A stretch of DNA of 64,000 nt from Streptomyces sp. SA15 (lineage in GTDB: Bacteria > Actinomycetota > Actinomycetes > Streptomycetales > Streptomycetaceae): the NCBI RefSeq assembly GCF_002291145.1, contig NZ_NTGE01000042.1, positions 62,001 to 126,000 on the forward strand, in the 5' to 3' direction. The notes beneath the pieces were generated by a model. It was not told where the DNA came from. It was given only the letters and a program-made list of their open reading frames with translations, and ran no database searches. How positions within the stretch are numbered: position 1 is the first letter of the stretch; the number at the start of each line of letters is the position of its first letter. Shown piece by piece: positions 9,390 to 17,687 of this stretch. Made by a program: the position numbers and the translations under genes.

Positions 9390-10553
9390 GTGCACTGCAA
9401 CCGCAAAGCCGCCCCCGGCGTCGGCAAGGCTCGGTCCGCCGCCACCGCCCTGCTGGTTGCGGCAACCGTCCTCGCCGGCTGCGAACGCGGCACGTCGACC
9501 GGCCCGGAGGGCTCCACCACGGGCCCGAGCGGCTGCCCCTCGGTCACCGCCAGGGCCCACGCCGCCGTCAGACAGGCGGAGAAGACGGACGCCCCCTGGA
9601 ACGGACCGACCAGCGGCCCGCGGGCGGCGTCCGGCAAGACCATCGTCTACGTCGCCCAGACCATGACCAATCCCGGAGTGGCGGGCGCCGCGAAAGGCGT
9701 GAGGGAAGCCGCGCGGGTCATCGGCTGGGACGTCCGGGTGATCGACGGTGGCGGTACCCCCGCCGGAATCCAGGCGGCAATGAGCGAGGCCGTGGCCCTC
9801 AGGCCCTCGGGCATCGTCATCGGCGGATTCGACCCCCACTCGACCTCGCGGCAGGTCGCGCGGGCCAACGCGGCACGCATCCCGCTCATCGGCTGGCATG
9901 CGATCGCGTCCCCCGGCCCCAGTCGGCAGCCCCAGCTCTTCACCAACATCACCACCAAGGTCGAGGACGTGGCCGCGGTCAGCGCACAGTGGGTGATCTC
10001 CAGCTCCAACGGCAATGCCGGGGCCGTGGTCTTCACCGATGCCTCGATCCCCTTCGCCAAGAACAAGTCCGAAATGATCAGGAAGGAACTCGCCACCTGC
10101 TCGGGCGTGCAGCTGCTGGCGTACGTGAACATCCCGGTCCCGGACGCGAGCAGCCGTACGCCCCGGGAGGTCTCCTCGCTCCTGTCCCGCTTCCAGGACC
10201 GGTGGACCCACTCCGTCGCCATCAACGACCTGTACTTCGCCGATGCCGCCCCGGCCCTCCGCGCGGCGCGCAAGGAAGGTTCCGGCCCGCCCTTCAACAT
10301 CGGCGCGGGAGACGGCGACCCCTCTGCCTTCCAGCGCATCAACAGCAAGCAGTACCAGGCGGCCACCGTGCCCGAACCGCTCTCCCTGCAGGGCTGGCAG
10401 ATCGTCGACGAGTTCAACCGCGCCTTCTCCGGCCGCCCCGCCAGTGGATATGTGGCCCCCGTCCACATCAGTACGGCCGACAACAGCGAGGGTGCGACGT
10501 CCTGGGACCCGGCGGGCTACCGGGAGGCGTACCGGAAGATCTGGGGCACCTGA
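9390..10553 (+). CDS. Sugar ABC transporter substrate-binding lipoprotein (CUT2 type)
   Basis: Extracytoplasmic binding lipoprotein of 387 aa for the preceding ATPase and permease. GTG 9390 is preferred because GAGGAG lies 5 bp upstream and gives a typical lipoprotein signal peptide: basic start, hydrophobic ALLVAATVLAGC, lipobox Cys at residue 31. An alternative ATG at 9318 overlaps the permease stop (ATGA) but adds a poor N-terminus. The body has periplasmic-binding-protein type-1 features (TIVYVAQTMTNPGVAGAAKG; SGIVIGGFDPH). The order ATPase-permease-binding protein without an adjacent LacI or ROK regulator is slightly unusual. Confidence 0.85.
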   Translation: MHCNRKAAPGVGKARSAATALLVAATVLAGCERGTSTGPEGSTTGPSGCPSVTARAHAAVRQAEKTDAPWNGPTSGPRAASGKTIVYVAQTMTNPGVAGAAKGVREAARVIGWDVRVIDGGGTPAGIQAAMSEAVALRPSGIVIGGFDPHSTSRQVARANAARIPLIGWHAIASPGPSRQPQLFTNITTKVEDVAAVSAQWVISSSNGNAGAVVFTDASIPFAKNKSEMIRKELATCSGVQLLAYVNIPVPDASSRTPREVSSLLSRFQDRWTHSVAINDLYFADAAPALRAARKEGSGPPFNIGAGDGDPSAFQRINSKQYQAATVPEPLSLQGWQIVDEFNRAFSGRPASGYVAPVHISTADNSEGATSWDPAGYREAYRKIWGT

Positions 10554-10577
10554 CAGCGGCGTCGGGATCAGCTTGAC

Positions 10578-13097
10578 TCACCCGGCGTACTCGGTGAGCA
10601 GGAGCGCGATGTCGTCCGCCCTGTCGGGGGACCGGCAGGCATCCCGCAGCAGCCCGTCGGCCAGATCCTCCAGGCGGCCGCTGCCCATGCGGGACAGTGA
10701 GGCCCGTAGCCGGTCGATGCCGGAACCGATGTCCGAGTCGCGCCTCTCGACCAGCCCGTCCGTGTACAGGGCGAGGACCGATCCGGGCGCGAGGCGCAGC
10801 TCCGACTCCGGATAGTCGGGCCTTGCCTCGACGCCGAGCGGAGGACCACCCGGCACATCCAGGATCTCGGCGTGTCCGTCGGGCAGGCGCAGCAGGGGCG
10901 GGCAGTGGCCCGCGCGGACGAGGCGCACGACCCCCGAGCGGGGATGGAGGCGGGCGTAGCAGCAGCTGGCGAGCAGCGTGGGGTCGAGGTCGAGATGGAG
11001 CCGGTTGGTGTCGGCGACGACGTCGGCCGGCCGGTGGCCGGCGGTGACGAAGGCCCGCATCGCGCTGCGCAGCTGGCCCATGGCGGCCGCGGCGGCGACG
11101 TTGTGTCCCTCTACGTCCCCGACGATCAGCGCGACCTCTTCGCCGACGGGGATGACGTCGTACCAGTCGCCGCCGATGTCCATCCCCCTGGTGCCCGGAA
11201 GATAGCGTCCCGTGACCCCAAGACCCGGCAGCGTGGGCAGCCGGTGCGGCAGCAGTGCGTTCTGCAGGCCGCGGGCGAGGGCGAATTCGGCGTCGTAGAG
11301 CCTGGCGCGTTCCAGGGCCTGGGCGATCAGGCCGCCCAGCGCGGTGAGGACGCCGCGCTCCTCGTCGGGGAACCTGTGGACGTCGTCGAAGCCGAGCATG
11401 CAGGCGCCGACCGGGCGGTTGGAGGCGATCAGCGGCAGGAACGCCCAGGACTTGGAATGTCCGACCAGGGTTCCGGGGTACGTCTTGAGGAGCTCCTCCC
11501 GGGACTCGACGAACAGGGGTGCACCGGAGGCCAGCGCATCCGTCACGGGCAGCCGGGCATACAGCGGGGTGCCTTCGAACCGGGCGAGAAAGCGCTTCGA
11601 GTAGCCGCGCTGCGCGAGCAGGCGCAGGCGCCGCTCCTCCACGACGGCGATCGCCAGCTTCTGGCCGCCGAAAGCGGGCAGCAACTGCTCGGCGACGGCG
11701 TCGAACACCTCCTGCGCGGTGACCGCCTCGGTGAGAGCGCTGCCCAACTGAAGCACCCGGTACAGGGAACCCAGGCGCGGGGCCGCGGGCGGAGGCGACA
11801 AGGAAACGGGCGGACCTTCCTGCGGGACGGGCTCCCCGGGCCCGGTCCCGGCAGGCACCGGCTGCCTGACGGGCGCCGCCCAGCCCGTCATGCCCTGCCC
11901 ACCCGGATGCAGGGAGAAGACGAGCCACTCGTCGGGCGGGCGGCGGACCAGGAAGGAGACCGGCTGCTGGGAGACCACGGCGGCCCGGTAGCGGTCCTCG
12001 TACACGGGATCGGCCAGCCAGGGCAGCACGTCCCAGGGGCGCCTGCCGAGCAGTTCGTCCTGGCGGACCCGGAGCAGACTCTCCAGACTGTGGTTGGCGT
12101 AGGTGACACGTCCGTCCAGGGACAGCGCGAAGAAGCCGTCCGCGAGCCGTTCGAGCGCCGCCACGGCAGCCATGCCGCCTCCGGAGTCGAGCACGGCGCC
12201 GACCAGATGGGACGGCGCCCGCGGGTCGTGCGGGTGCTCGGGCACCCGGCCCCACAGCTCGACGGTGCGGAGCCCGCCACCGCCGTCCCGGATGCGCACG
12301 CAGTGCGCGAGCACGTGCCCCTCTTCGACCGCGGCGCGGGCGGCGGACCGGAAAGCTGGCAGATCCGCGGGCTCGATCCTGGCCGTCAGGGTGGCCGCCC
12401 GCCCGTCGAACTCACTGGGCGGGATGTCGAAGATCGCGCAGAGCTCGTCGTCGGCCGTGAGGGCTCCGGTGTCGAGGACCCAGTCGAACAGGCCCACCCG
12501 TATCACCGGAGCGGACGGCACCGGGACCACCACTGGAGCCGTCCGCTCGTCCCACTCGGTGAGCAGCCGACGGGCGCTCAGCCCGGCGAGGGCGGTGCCC
12601 AGACGGTCGGCCGCGGAGCGCAGCTGCCGGCGCTGCGCCCTCGACAGCCCCGTCCGGTCGGGCCCGGGCGTCCACAGCACCGCGATCGTTCCGAAGGTCC
12701 GCCCGCCCGCTCTGACGGGCACCGAGGCAGAACCGAACGGGTAGGGCACGGCGACCGAGAGCTGGGGGAAGCGCCGCATCGTCTCCTCCGCGTCGGCCAG
12801 ATGGACCATGCGCCCTGAGCGGTACGCCTCCGCGACCGGGATACGGCTGTGCACCGGGATCCGACGCCACCCGCCCAACAGGGAGGGCGGTGTCCCGCAC
12901 GCGGCGGCCAGCACGAGCGACTGACGGTCGCGGGAGAGCAGGAACACACTTCCGGCATGCGATCCGGTCACCTCCACCGCACTGACCACGGCGCTGACCA
13001 GCGCGTCGTCACGCTCGGGCGTTTCGCCGACACTCACGGCGCCGAACGGGTACGAGCTCGATGCCACACCGTTGGCCGACACGCTGCCCTCGATCAT
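10578..13097 (-). CDS. GAF/PAS-domain SpoIIE-type serine phosphatase
   Basis: Cytoplasmic sensor phosphatase of 839 aa. Domains in order: GAF (~25-185), PAS-like (~200-310), PAS (~320-420, ALERLADGFFALSLDGRVTY), GAF (~455-600), PP2C/SpoIIE (~600-838; GMDIGGDWYDVIPVGEE, LIVGDVEGHN, RADDIALLLTEYAG). Unlike the 945-aa protein at 3647 it has no HATPase domain. It would dephosphorylate an anti-anti-sigma factor in response to signals sensed by the GAF/PAS modules. The stop is 24 bp from the convergent binding-protein gene stop. Its start region faces the LacI regulator, so the operator at 13225 lies in its upstream region. Confidence 0.88.
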   Translation of the reverse strand: MIEGSVSANGVASSSYPFGAVSVGETPERDDALVSAVVSAVEVTGSHAGSVFLLSRDRQSLVLAAACGTPPSLLGGWRRIPVHSRIPVAEAYRSGRMVHLADAEETMRRFPQLSVAVPYPFGSASVPVRAGGRTFGTIAVLWTPGPDRTGLSRAQRRQLRSAADRLGTALAGLSARRLLTEWDERTAPVVVPVPSAPVIRVGLFDWVLDTGALTADDELCAIFDIPPSEFDGRAATLTARIEPADLPAFRSAARAAVEEGHVLAHCVRIRDGGGGLRTVELWGRVPEHPHDPRAPSHLVGAVLDSGGGMAAVAALERLADGFFALSLDGRVTYANHSLESLLRVRQDELLGRRPWDVLPWLADPVYEDRYRAAVVSQQPVSFLVRRPPDEWLVFSLHPGGQGMTGWAAPVRQPVPAGTGPGEPVPQEGPPVSLSPPPAAPRLGSLYRVLQLGSALTEAVTAQEVFDAVAEQLLPAFGGQKLAIAVVEERRLRLLAQRGYSKRFLARFEGTPLYARLPVTDALASGAPLFVESREELLKTYPGTLVGHSKSWAFLPLIASNRPVGACMLGFDDVHRFPDEERGVLTALGGLIAQALERARLYDAEFALARGLQNALLPHRLPTLPGLGVTGRYLPGTRGMDIGGDWYDVIPVGEEVALIVGDVEGHNVAAAAAMGQLRSAMRAFVTAGHRPADVVADTNRLHLDLDPTLLASCCYARLHPRSGVVRLVRAGHCPPLLRLPDGHAEILDVPGGPPLGVEARPDYPESELRLAPGSVLALYTDGLVERRDSDIGSGIDRLRASLSRMGSGRLEDLADGLLRDACRSPDRADDIALLLTEYAG

Positions 13098-13224
13098 CCA
13101 TGGAGGATTTGTTCCATTTTAGGGTGTCTTGCGGCAGGGGAGACCGGCCCGCCGATGGCGGGCCGTCCGCCGGGCTACTTCTCTGCCGCAGCCCGGTCCG
13201 GGGGCGGGCGGGGGCTTGTGCTGT

Positions 13225-13236
13225 CGAACCGGTTCG
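13225..13236. promoter_or_regulatory. LacI-type operator copy 1
   Basis: Perfect palindrome CGAACCGGTTCG in the divergent region between the SpoIIE phosphatase and the LacI gene. Identical 12-mers occur at 13359 and 13387. The distance to the other two suits DNA looping or additional control of the divergent gene. Confidence 0.7.
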
Positions 13237-13320
13237 CCGGAACCTAGCACCGCCGGAAAAGGGCCGGCAATGCCTCCGACACGGATTCAACGGCGGTTTC
13301 CCGGAAGTGTGCGCAAGGTG

Positions 13321-13398
13321 TTGACAGCCACCCCGGCCACTCCTAACTTCCCTCCAGGCGAACCGGTTCGACAGTCGGCTCGCTCTCGAACCGGTTCG
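13321..13398 (+). promoter_or_regulatory. LacI-operon promoter with two operators
   Basis: TTGACA (13321-13326) and TAACTT (13344-13349), with 17 bp between, form a good vegetative promoter. Two perfect CGAACCGGTTCG palindromes follow at 13359-13370 and 13387-13398. They cover the expected start site and leader of the LacI gene, whose GTG is at 13412. Repressor binding here would block transcription of the regulator and the transport operon behind it. Confidence 0.75.
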
Positions 13399-13411
13399 AC
13401 GAAGGAGTGCC

Positions 13412-14434
13412 GTGAACATCGGTGAGATCGCCAAGCGGGCCGGTGTCTCGCGGAGCACCGTGTCCTACGCCCTCAGCGGCAAGCGCTCGGTCTCGGAGGA
13501 GACCCGTCGCAAGATCCAACAGGTCATCGACGAACTGGGCTACCGGCCCAACGCGAGCGCCCGTGCCCTGGCCAACGGCCGGACCAGCACCCTTGGTCTG
13601 GTCTTCCCGCCGGCCGGCAACCACTACACCGGAATGCAGCTGGACTTCATCGGCAGCGTGGTGGAGGCCGCGGCCGCCTACGACTACGACGTCCTGCTCT
13701 CGCCGAGCGGCATGGACAGCGACCGCTCGTTCCAGCGGCTGCTGGGCGAACGGCGGGTCGACGGCGCGATCCTGATGGAGATCAGGCTCCAGGACGACCG
13801 GGTCGACCACCTCGTCGCCGAGAAGTTCCCCGCCGTCTGCATCGGCCGCACCGCGCACCCGGACGGTGACTGGTGGGTCGGGCTGGATCACACCGCGCTG
13901 GTGGAGCGTTGCGTCCACCACCTCGCGGACCTGGGGCATCGCAGGATCGCCTTCGTGAACCGGCCCGAGCACCTGCTGCGGGCCGGCTACGAGTCGGCGC
14001 ACCGCGGCCTCGACGGCTTCACCAAGGCCGCGGCCGAGCGCGGGCTCGCCGTACGCACGTACTGCTGCGGCGACGACGCTCCCTCGGGGCAGGCGTGCCT
14101 CGAACGGATCCTGCACGACGACCCGGCCACCACGGCGCTGGTCACCCTGAACGAGGCCGCGCTCGGCGGTCTGTACCGGGGTCTGGCTGTGGCGGGCCGC
14201 CATGTACCGCGCGATTTCTCCATCACGGGGGTCGTGGCCGGCCGGTGGGCGGAGACGGTGACCCCGCAGCTCACCGCGGCGGACGTACCGGCGGAGCAGA
14301 TGGGGCGCCTCGCCGTCGAACTGCTCGTCGAGCGGCTCGACCACCCCGACGCGGCCCCCCGTCACCACCTCCTCGCACCGCCCATCTCCCTCCGTGCCAG
14401 CACCGGGCCCGCGCACCCCGGCCCCGCCGCTTGA
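13412..14434 (+). CDS. LacI-family transcriptional regulator
   Basis: DNA-binding repressor of 340 aa. The N-terminal helix-turn-helix and hinge are canonical: IAKRAGVSRSTVSYALSGK, then ELGYRPNASARALANG. Residues ~60-330 form the sugar-binding domain. GTG 13412 follows AAGGAG. Its likely operators are the palindromes CGAACCGGTTCG directly in front. The gene heads an apparent operon with a CUT1 ABC transporter and a GH63-like glycosidase, so the inducer is probably an oligosaccharide imported by that transporter (inference). Only 120 bp separate it from the binding-protein gene; two copies of CGGCATGCC lie there, possibly a weak hairpin. Confidence 0.93.
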   Translation: MNIGEIAKRAGVSRSTVSYALSGKRSVSEETRRKIQQVIDELGYRPNASARALANGRTSTLGLVFPPAGNHYTGMQLDFIGSVVEAAAAYDYDVLLSPSGMDSDRSFQRLLGERRVDGAILMEIRLQDDRVDHLVAEKFPAVCIGRTAHPDGDWWVGLDHTALVERCVHHLADLGHRRIAFVNRPEHLLRAGYESAHRGLDGFTKAAAERGLAVRTYCCGDDAPSGQACLERILHDDPATTALVTLNEAALGGLYRGLAVAGRHVPRDFSITGVVAGRWAETVTPQLTAADVPAEQMGRLAVELLVERLDHPDAAPRHHLLAPPISLRASTGPAHPGPAA

Positions 14435-14554
14435 TCCCCTCGCACACCAGCAGCCGCTTCTCCTTCACCGGCCCGCTCGGCCGGCCACCTCCCGCCCGCT
14501 ACTGCGGCATGCCCTTCTTCGGCATGCCTTGCCGAGATCAAAAAGGACCGCACC

Positions 14555-15796
14555 ATGAACAGATCCACCGGACGGCGGCTCACCGCCGCGACGCTGACCG
14601 TCGTCGCCCTCGCCACCGGCACCACCGCATGCTCGTCCGACGGCAGCTCGTCGGCGAAGGGCGAGGACAGCGGCACCTACACCATCTGGGACCCCTACCC
14701 GCAGTTCGCCAAGGACTCGGCGTGGGCCAAGCTGCTGGACGGCTGCGGCAGCGAGGCCGGCGTGAAGATCGAGCGGACCGCCTTCGACACCAGCGACCTG
14801 ACCAACAAGGCACTCCTCGCGGCACAGCAGGACAACTCGCCGGACGTGCTCATCGTCGACAACCCCGTGGTGTCGACCCTGGCGGAGGCCGGAGTCCTCA
14901 CCACCACGGACGACACCGAGCTGGACACCTCCAAGGCCGACCCCAACCTGCTCGCGGCCGGCCAGTCGGGCGGGAAGACGTACGGCACCCCGATCGGCGC
15001 CAACACCCTCGCGCTCTACTACAACAAGGACGTCCTCAAGGCCGCGGGCGTCGACGTCGCCTCGATCAAGGACTGGAAGTCGCTGACGGCGGCGCTGGAG
15101 AAGGTGAAGAAGGCCGGTAAGAAGGGCATCACCTTCTCCGCAATCGGCACCGAGGAGGGCAGCTTCCAGTTCCTGCCGTGGTTCTGGGGCTCCGGCGCGA
15201 AGCTCACCGAACTCGACTCCGCCCAAGGCGCCTCGGCGCTGTCGCTGTGGACCGACTGGCTGGGGAAGGGCTACGCCCCCAACTCGGTCATCAACAACAC
15301 CCAGACCACCAGCTGGCAGGAGTTCGCCAGCGGCGACTACGCCTTCGCCGAGAACGGCACCTGGCAGCTCGCGAACGCCGAGAAGGCCGGCTTCGACTAC
15401 GGCGTCCTGCCCATACCGGCCTCCGGCGGGGGCAACGCGGCGGCCCCGACCGGCGGCGAGTTCGTCACCGTCCCCGTCCAGGGCGACACCGGCCGCTACA
15501 CCACCGCACAGAAGCTGGTGACCTGCCTGACCAGCACCGAGAACCTCTACGCCACCGACACCACCCTGTCCTACGTGGCCCCCACCGCCGAGGTCCAGGA
15601 CAAGCAGACAGCGTCCAACGCCGAGTTGAAGCCCTGGGTCGCGGCGGTCAAGGCGGCCAAGGGACGCACCAGCGACGACCTCGGCACCAAGTACCCCAAG
15701 ATCTCCGAGCAGATGTGGAAGGCGGTCCAGTCCGCTCTCAGCGGGGCCAAGTCACCGAAGGACGCGCTCGCTTCGGCGCAGAGCGCGGTCAAGTGA
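14555..15796 (+). CDS. Sugar ABC transporter substrate-binding lipoprotein (CUT1)
   Basis: Extracellular solute-binding protein of 413 aa. The signal peptide is basic (MNRSTGRR) then hydrophobic, ending in the lipobox GTTAC with Cys near residue 26. The mature part has the family-1 pattern YTIWDPYPQFAKDS, DVLIVDNPVV and NTLALYYNKDVLKAAGVD. An AAAAGGA ribosome site precedes the ATG. It feeds the two permeases that follow. No dedicated ATPase is encoded nearby, as is usual in Streptomyces, where the shared MsiK ATPase energises CUT1 importers. Confidence 0.92.
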   Translation: MNRSTGRRLTAATLTVVALATGTTACSSDGSSSAKGEDSGTYTIWDPYPQFAKDSAWAKLLDGCGSEAGVKIERTAFDTSDLTNKALLAAQQDNSPDVLIVDNPVVSTLAEAGVLTTTDDTELDTSKADPNLLAAGQSGGKTYGTPIGANTLALYYNKDVLKAAGVDVASIKDWKSLTAALEKVKKAGKKGITFSAIGTEEGSFQFLPWFWGSGAKLTELDSAQGASALSLWTDWLGKGYAPNSVINNTQTTSWQEFASGDYAFAENGTWQLANAEKAGFDYGVLPIPASGGGNAAAPTGGEFVTVPVQGDTGRYTTAQKLVTCLTSTENLYATDTTLSYVAPTAEVQDKQTASNAELKPWVAAVKAAKGRTSDDLGTKYPKISEQMWKAVQSALSGAKSPKDALASAQSAVK

Positions 15797-15806
15797 CGTG
15801 GGTCCG

Positions 15807-16790
15807 ATGAAGCAGACGACACACCCGCCCGAACGCCGGCCCGCGCTCGACCGGAAGGGGGCGGCCGCCACCGCCCCGCTCCCGGCCCGCCCCGAGCCGA
15901 GGCGCCGCCCCACCTCCCAGCAGTGGGCGGCCTGGGCCTTCCTCACCCCGGTCACCCTTTACCTCATCCTCTTCTACGCCTATCCGCTGTACCGCAACCT
16001 CGACCTGAGCCTGCGCAATTACACCGTCCGTTCCTTCGTCCAGGGCGACGCGCCCTTCACCGGCCTCGCCAACTACCGGACCGTCTTCGACGACCCGACC
16101 TTCGGCCCGGCGCTGGTGCACACCGTGGTGTTCACCGCCGTCTGCCTGTTCTTCCAGTACGCCATCGGCCTGGCCCTGGCGGTCTTCTTCAACCAGCACT
16201 TCCGGCTCTCCGCGACCCTGCGCGCCCTGTTCCTCGTACCGTGGCTGCTGCCGCTGATCGTGTCGGCCTCCACCTGGTCGTGGATGCTCAACAGCGAATC
16301 GGGCGTCGTCAACGCCTTGTTGGGTGCCATCGGCATCGACTCGGTGGAGTGGCTCACCTCACCGTCGTGGTCACTCACCTCGGTGATCATCGCCAACATC
16401 TGGATCGGCGTCCCGTTCAACCTGGTCGTGCTCCACAGCGGCCTCCAGTCGATCCCCAGCAGCCTCTACGAAGCGGCCGCACTCGACGGTGCGAACGCCT
16501 GGCGACGCTTCTGGCACATCACCTTCCCGCTGCTGCGACCGGTCTCCGCCATCACCCTGCTGCTGGGCCTGGTCTACACGCTCAAGGTCTTCGACATCAT
16601 CTGGATCATGACCAAGGGCGGCCCGGCCGACTCGTCCACCACCTTCGCCACCTGGTCCTACCGGCTCGGCTTCGGCAACCTGCTGCCCGCCTTCGGCCCC
16701 GGCGCGGCCGTCGGGAACCTGCTCGTCGTCGCCGCTGTCGTCTTCGGGCTGGTGTATCTGAGGGTCCAGCGAAAGCAGGCACTGTCGTGA
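15807..16790 (+). CDS. Sugar ABC transporter permease (MalF-like)
   Basis: Membrane permease of 327 aa with six predicted helices after a ~45-residue cytoplasmic tail. It shows the MalF-type EAA loop (YEAAALDGANAWRRFWHIT) that docks the ATPase. The N-terminal segment TPVTLYLILFYAYPLYRNL is the usual first helix. ATG 15807 is chosen; GTG 15798 in the same frame is possible, and neither has a strong ribosome site. Its stop overlaps the start of the second permease. Confidence 0.92.
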   Translation: MKQTTHPPERRPALDRKGAAATAPLPARPEPRRRPTSQQWAAWAFLTPVTLYLILFYAYPLYRNLDLSLRNYTVRSFVQGDAPFTGLANYRTVFDDPTFGPALVHTVVFTAVCLFFQYAIGLALAVFFNQHFRLSATLRALFLVPWLLPLIVSASTWSWMLNSESGVVNALLGAIGIDSVEWLTSPSWSLTSVIIANIWIGVPFNLVVLHSGLQSIPSSLYEAAALDGANAWRRFWHITFPLLRPVSAITLLLGLVYTLKVFDIIWIMTKGGPADSSTTFATWSYRLGFGNLLPAFGPGAAVGNLLVVAAVVFGLVYLRVQRKQALS

Positions 16791-17632
16791 CCGGGACCGC
16801 CATGAACGCCTTGAACCGACGCAACCGTACGTGGTGGAAGACGGCCACGGGCCTCCTGCTCACCGCGGCCATGCTCTTCCCGGTCTACTGGATGCTCAAC
16901 GTGTCCTTCACCCGCGACCAGGACATGCGCAAGAGCCCGCCGGACCTGTTCCCCGCGCACGGCACGCTGGAGGGCTACCGGGCAGTGCTGGACCAGCAGT
17001 TGCCCTACCTCGGTACCAGCCTCGTCATCGGCCTGGGCACCGTCGTCCTCACCGTGGCACTGTCCGCACCCGCCGGCTACGCGCTGGCCAAACTGCGCCC
17101 GCGCGGCGGCGGTGCGCTCAGCTTCCTCTTCCTGGTCGCCCAGATGATCCCCGGCATCATCATGGCGATGGGCTTCTACGCCATCTACCTCAGCCTCGGA
17201 CTGCTCCAGTCGGTGCCCGGCCTGATCGTCGCCGACTCCACACTGGCCGTCCCCTTCGCGGTATTGATCTTCACCGCGTTCATGTCCGGCATCCCCGACG
17301 AACTGCTGCAGGCAGCGAAGACGGACGGAGCCGGGCCCCTGCGCACGTTCACCTCGATCGTGCTGCCCATGAGCCGCAACGCCGTCGTCACCGTGTCACT
17401 GTTCGCGTTCCTGTGGTCCTGGTCCGACTTCGTCTTCGCCAGCACTCTCGCGGGCGGCGGCGCACACGAGCCGATCACCCTCGGCATCTACCAGTACATC
17501 GGCAACAACAACCAGGAGTGGAACGCCATCATGGCCACCGCCGTCGTGGCCTCGCTGCCCGCCGCGGTGATCCTCGTCCTCGCCCAGCGCTACGTGGCCG
17601 CCGGCGTGACCGCCGGGGCTGTGAAGGACTGA
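16787..17632 (+). CDS. Sugar ABC transporter permease (MalG-like)
   Basis: Second permease of the CUT1 importer, 281 aa, with six predicted helices. The first is TGLLLTAAMLFPVYWMLNVS and the EAA-type loop is LLQAAKTDGAGPLRTFTSIV. GTG 16787 overlaps the MalF-like stop by 4 bp; ATG 16802 is an alternative. Coupled translation with its partner is expected. Confidence 0.92.
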   Translation: MTGTAMNALNRRNRTWWKTATGLLLTAAMLFPVYWMLNVSFTRDQDMRKSPPDLFPAHGTLEGYRAVLDQQLPYLGTSLVIGLGTVVLTVALSAPAGYALAKLRPRGGGALSFLFLVAQMIPGIIMAMGFYAIYLSLGLLQSVPGLIVADSTLAVPFAVLIFTAFMSGIPDELLQAAKTDGAGPLRTFTSIVLPMSRNAVVTVSLFAFLWSWSDFVFASTLAGGGAHEPITLGIYQYIGNNNQEWNAIMATAVVASLPAAVILVLAQRYVAAGVTAGAVKD

Positions 17633-17687
17633 CGGACCCCTGAGAGCCTGTGTCACATCCCCTGCCGAAGAAACGAGTAGCCCTTCC

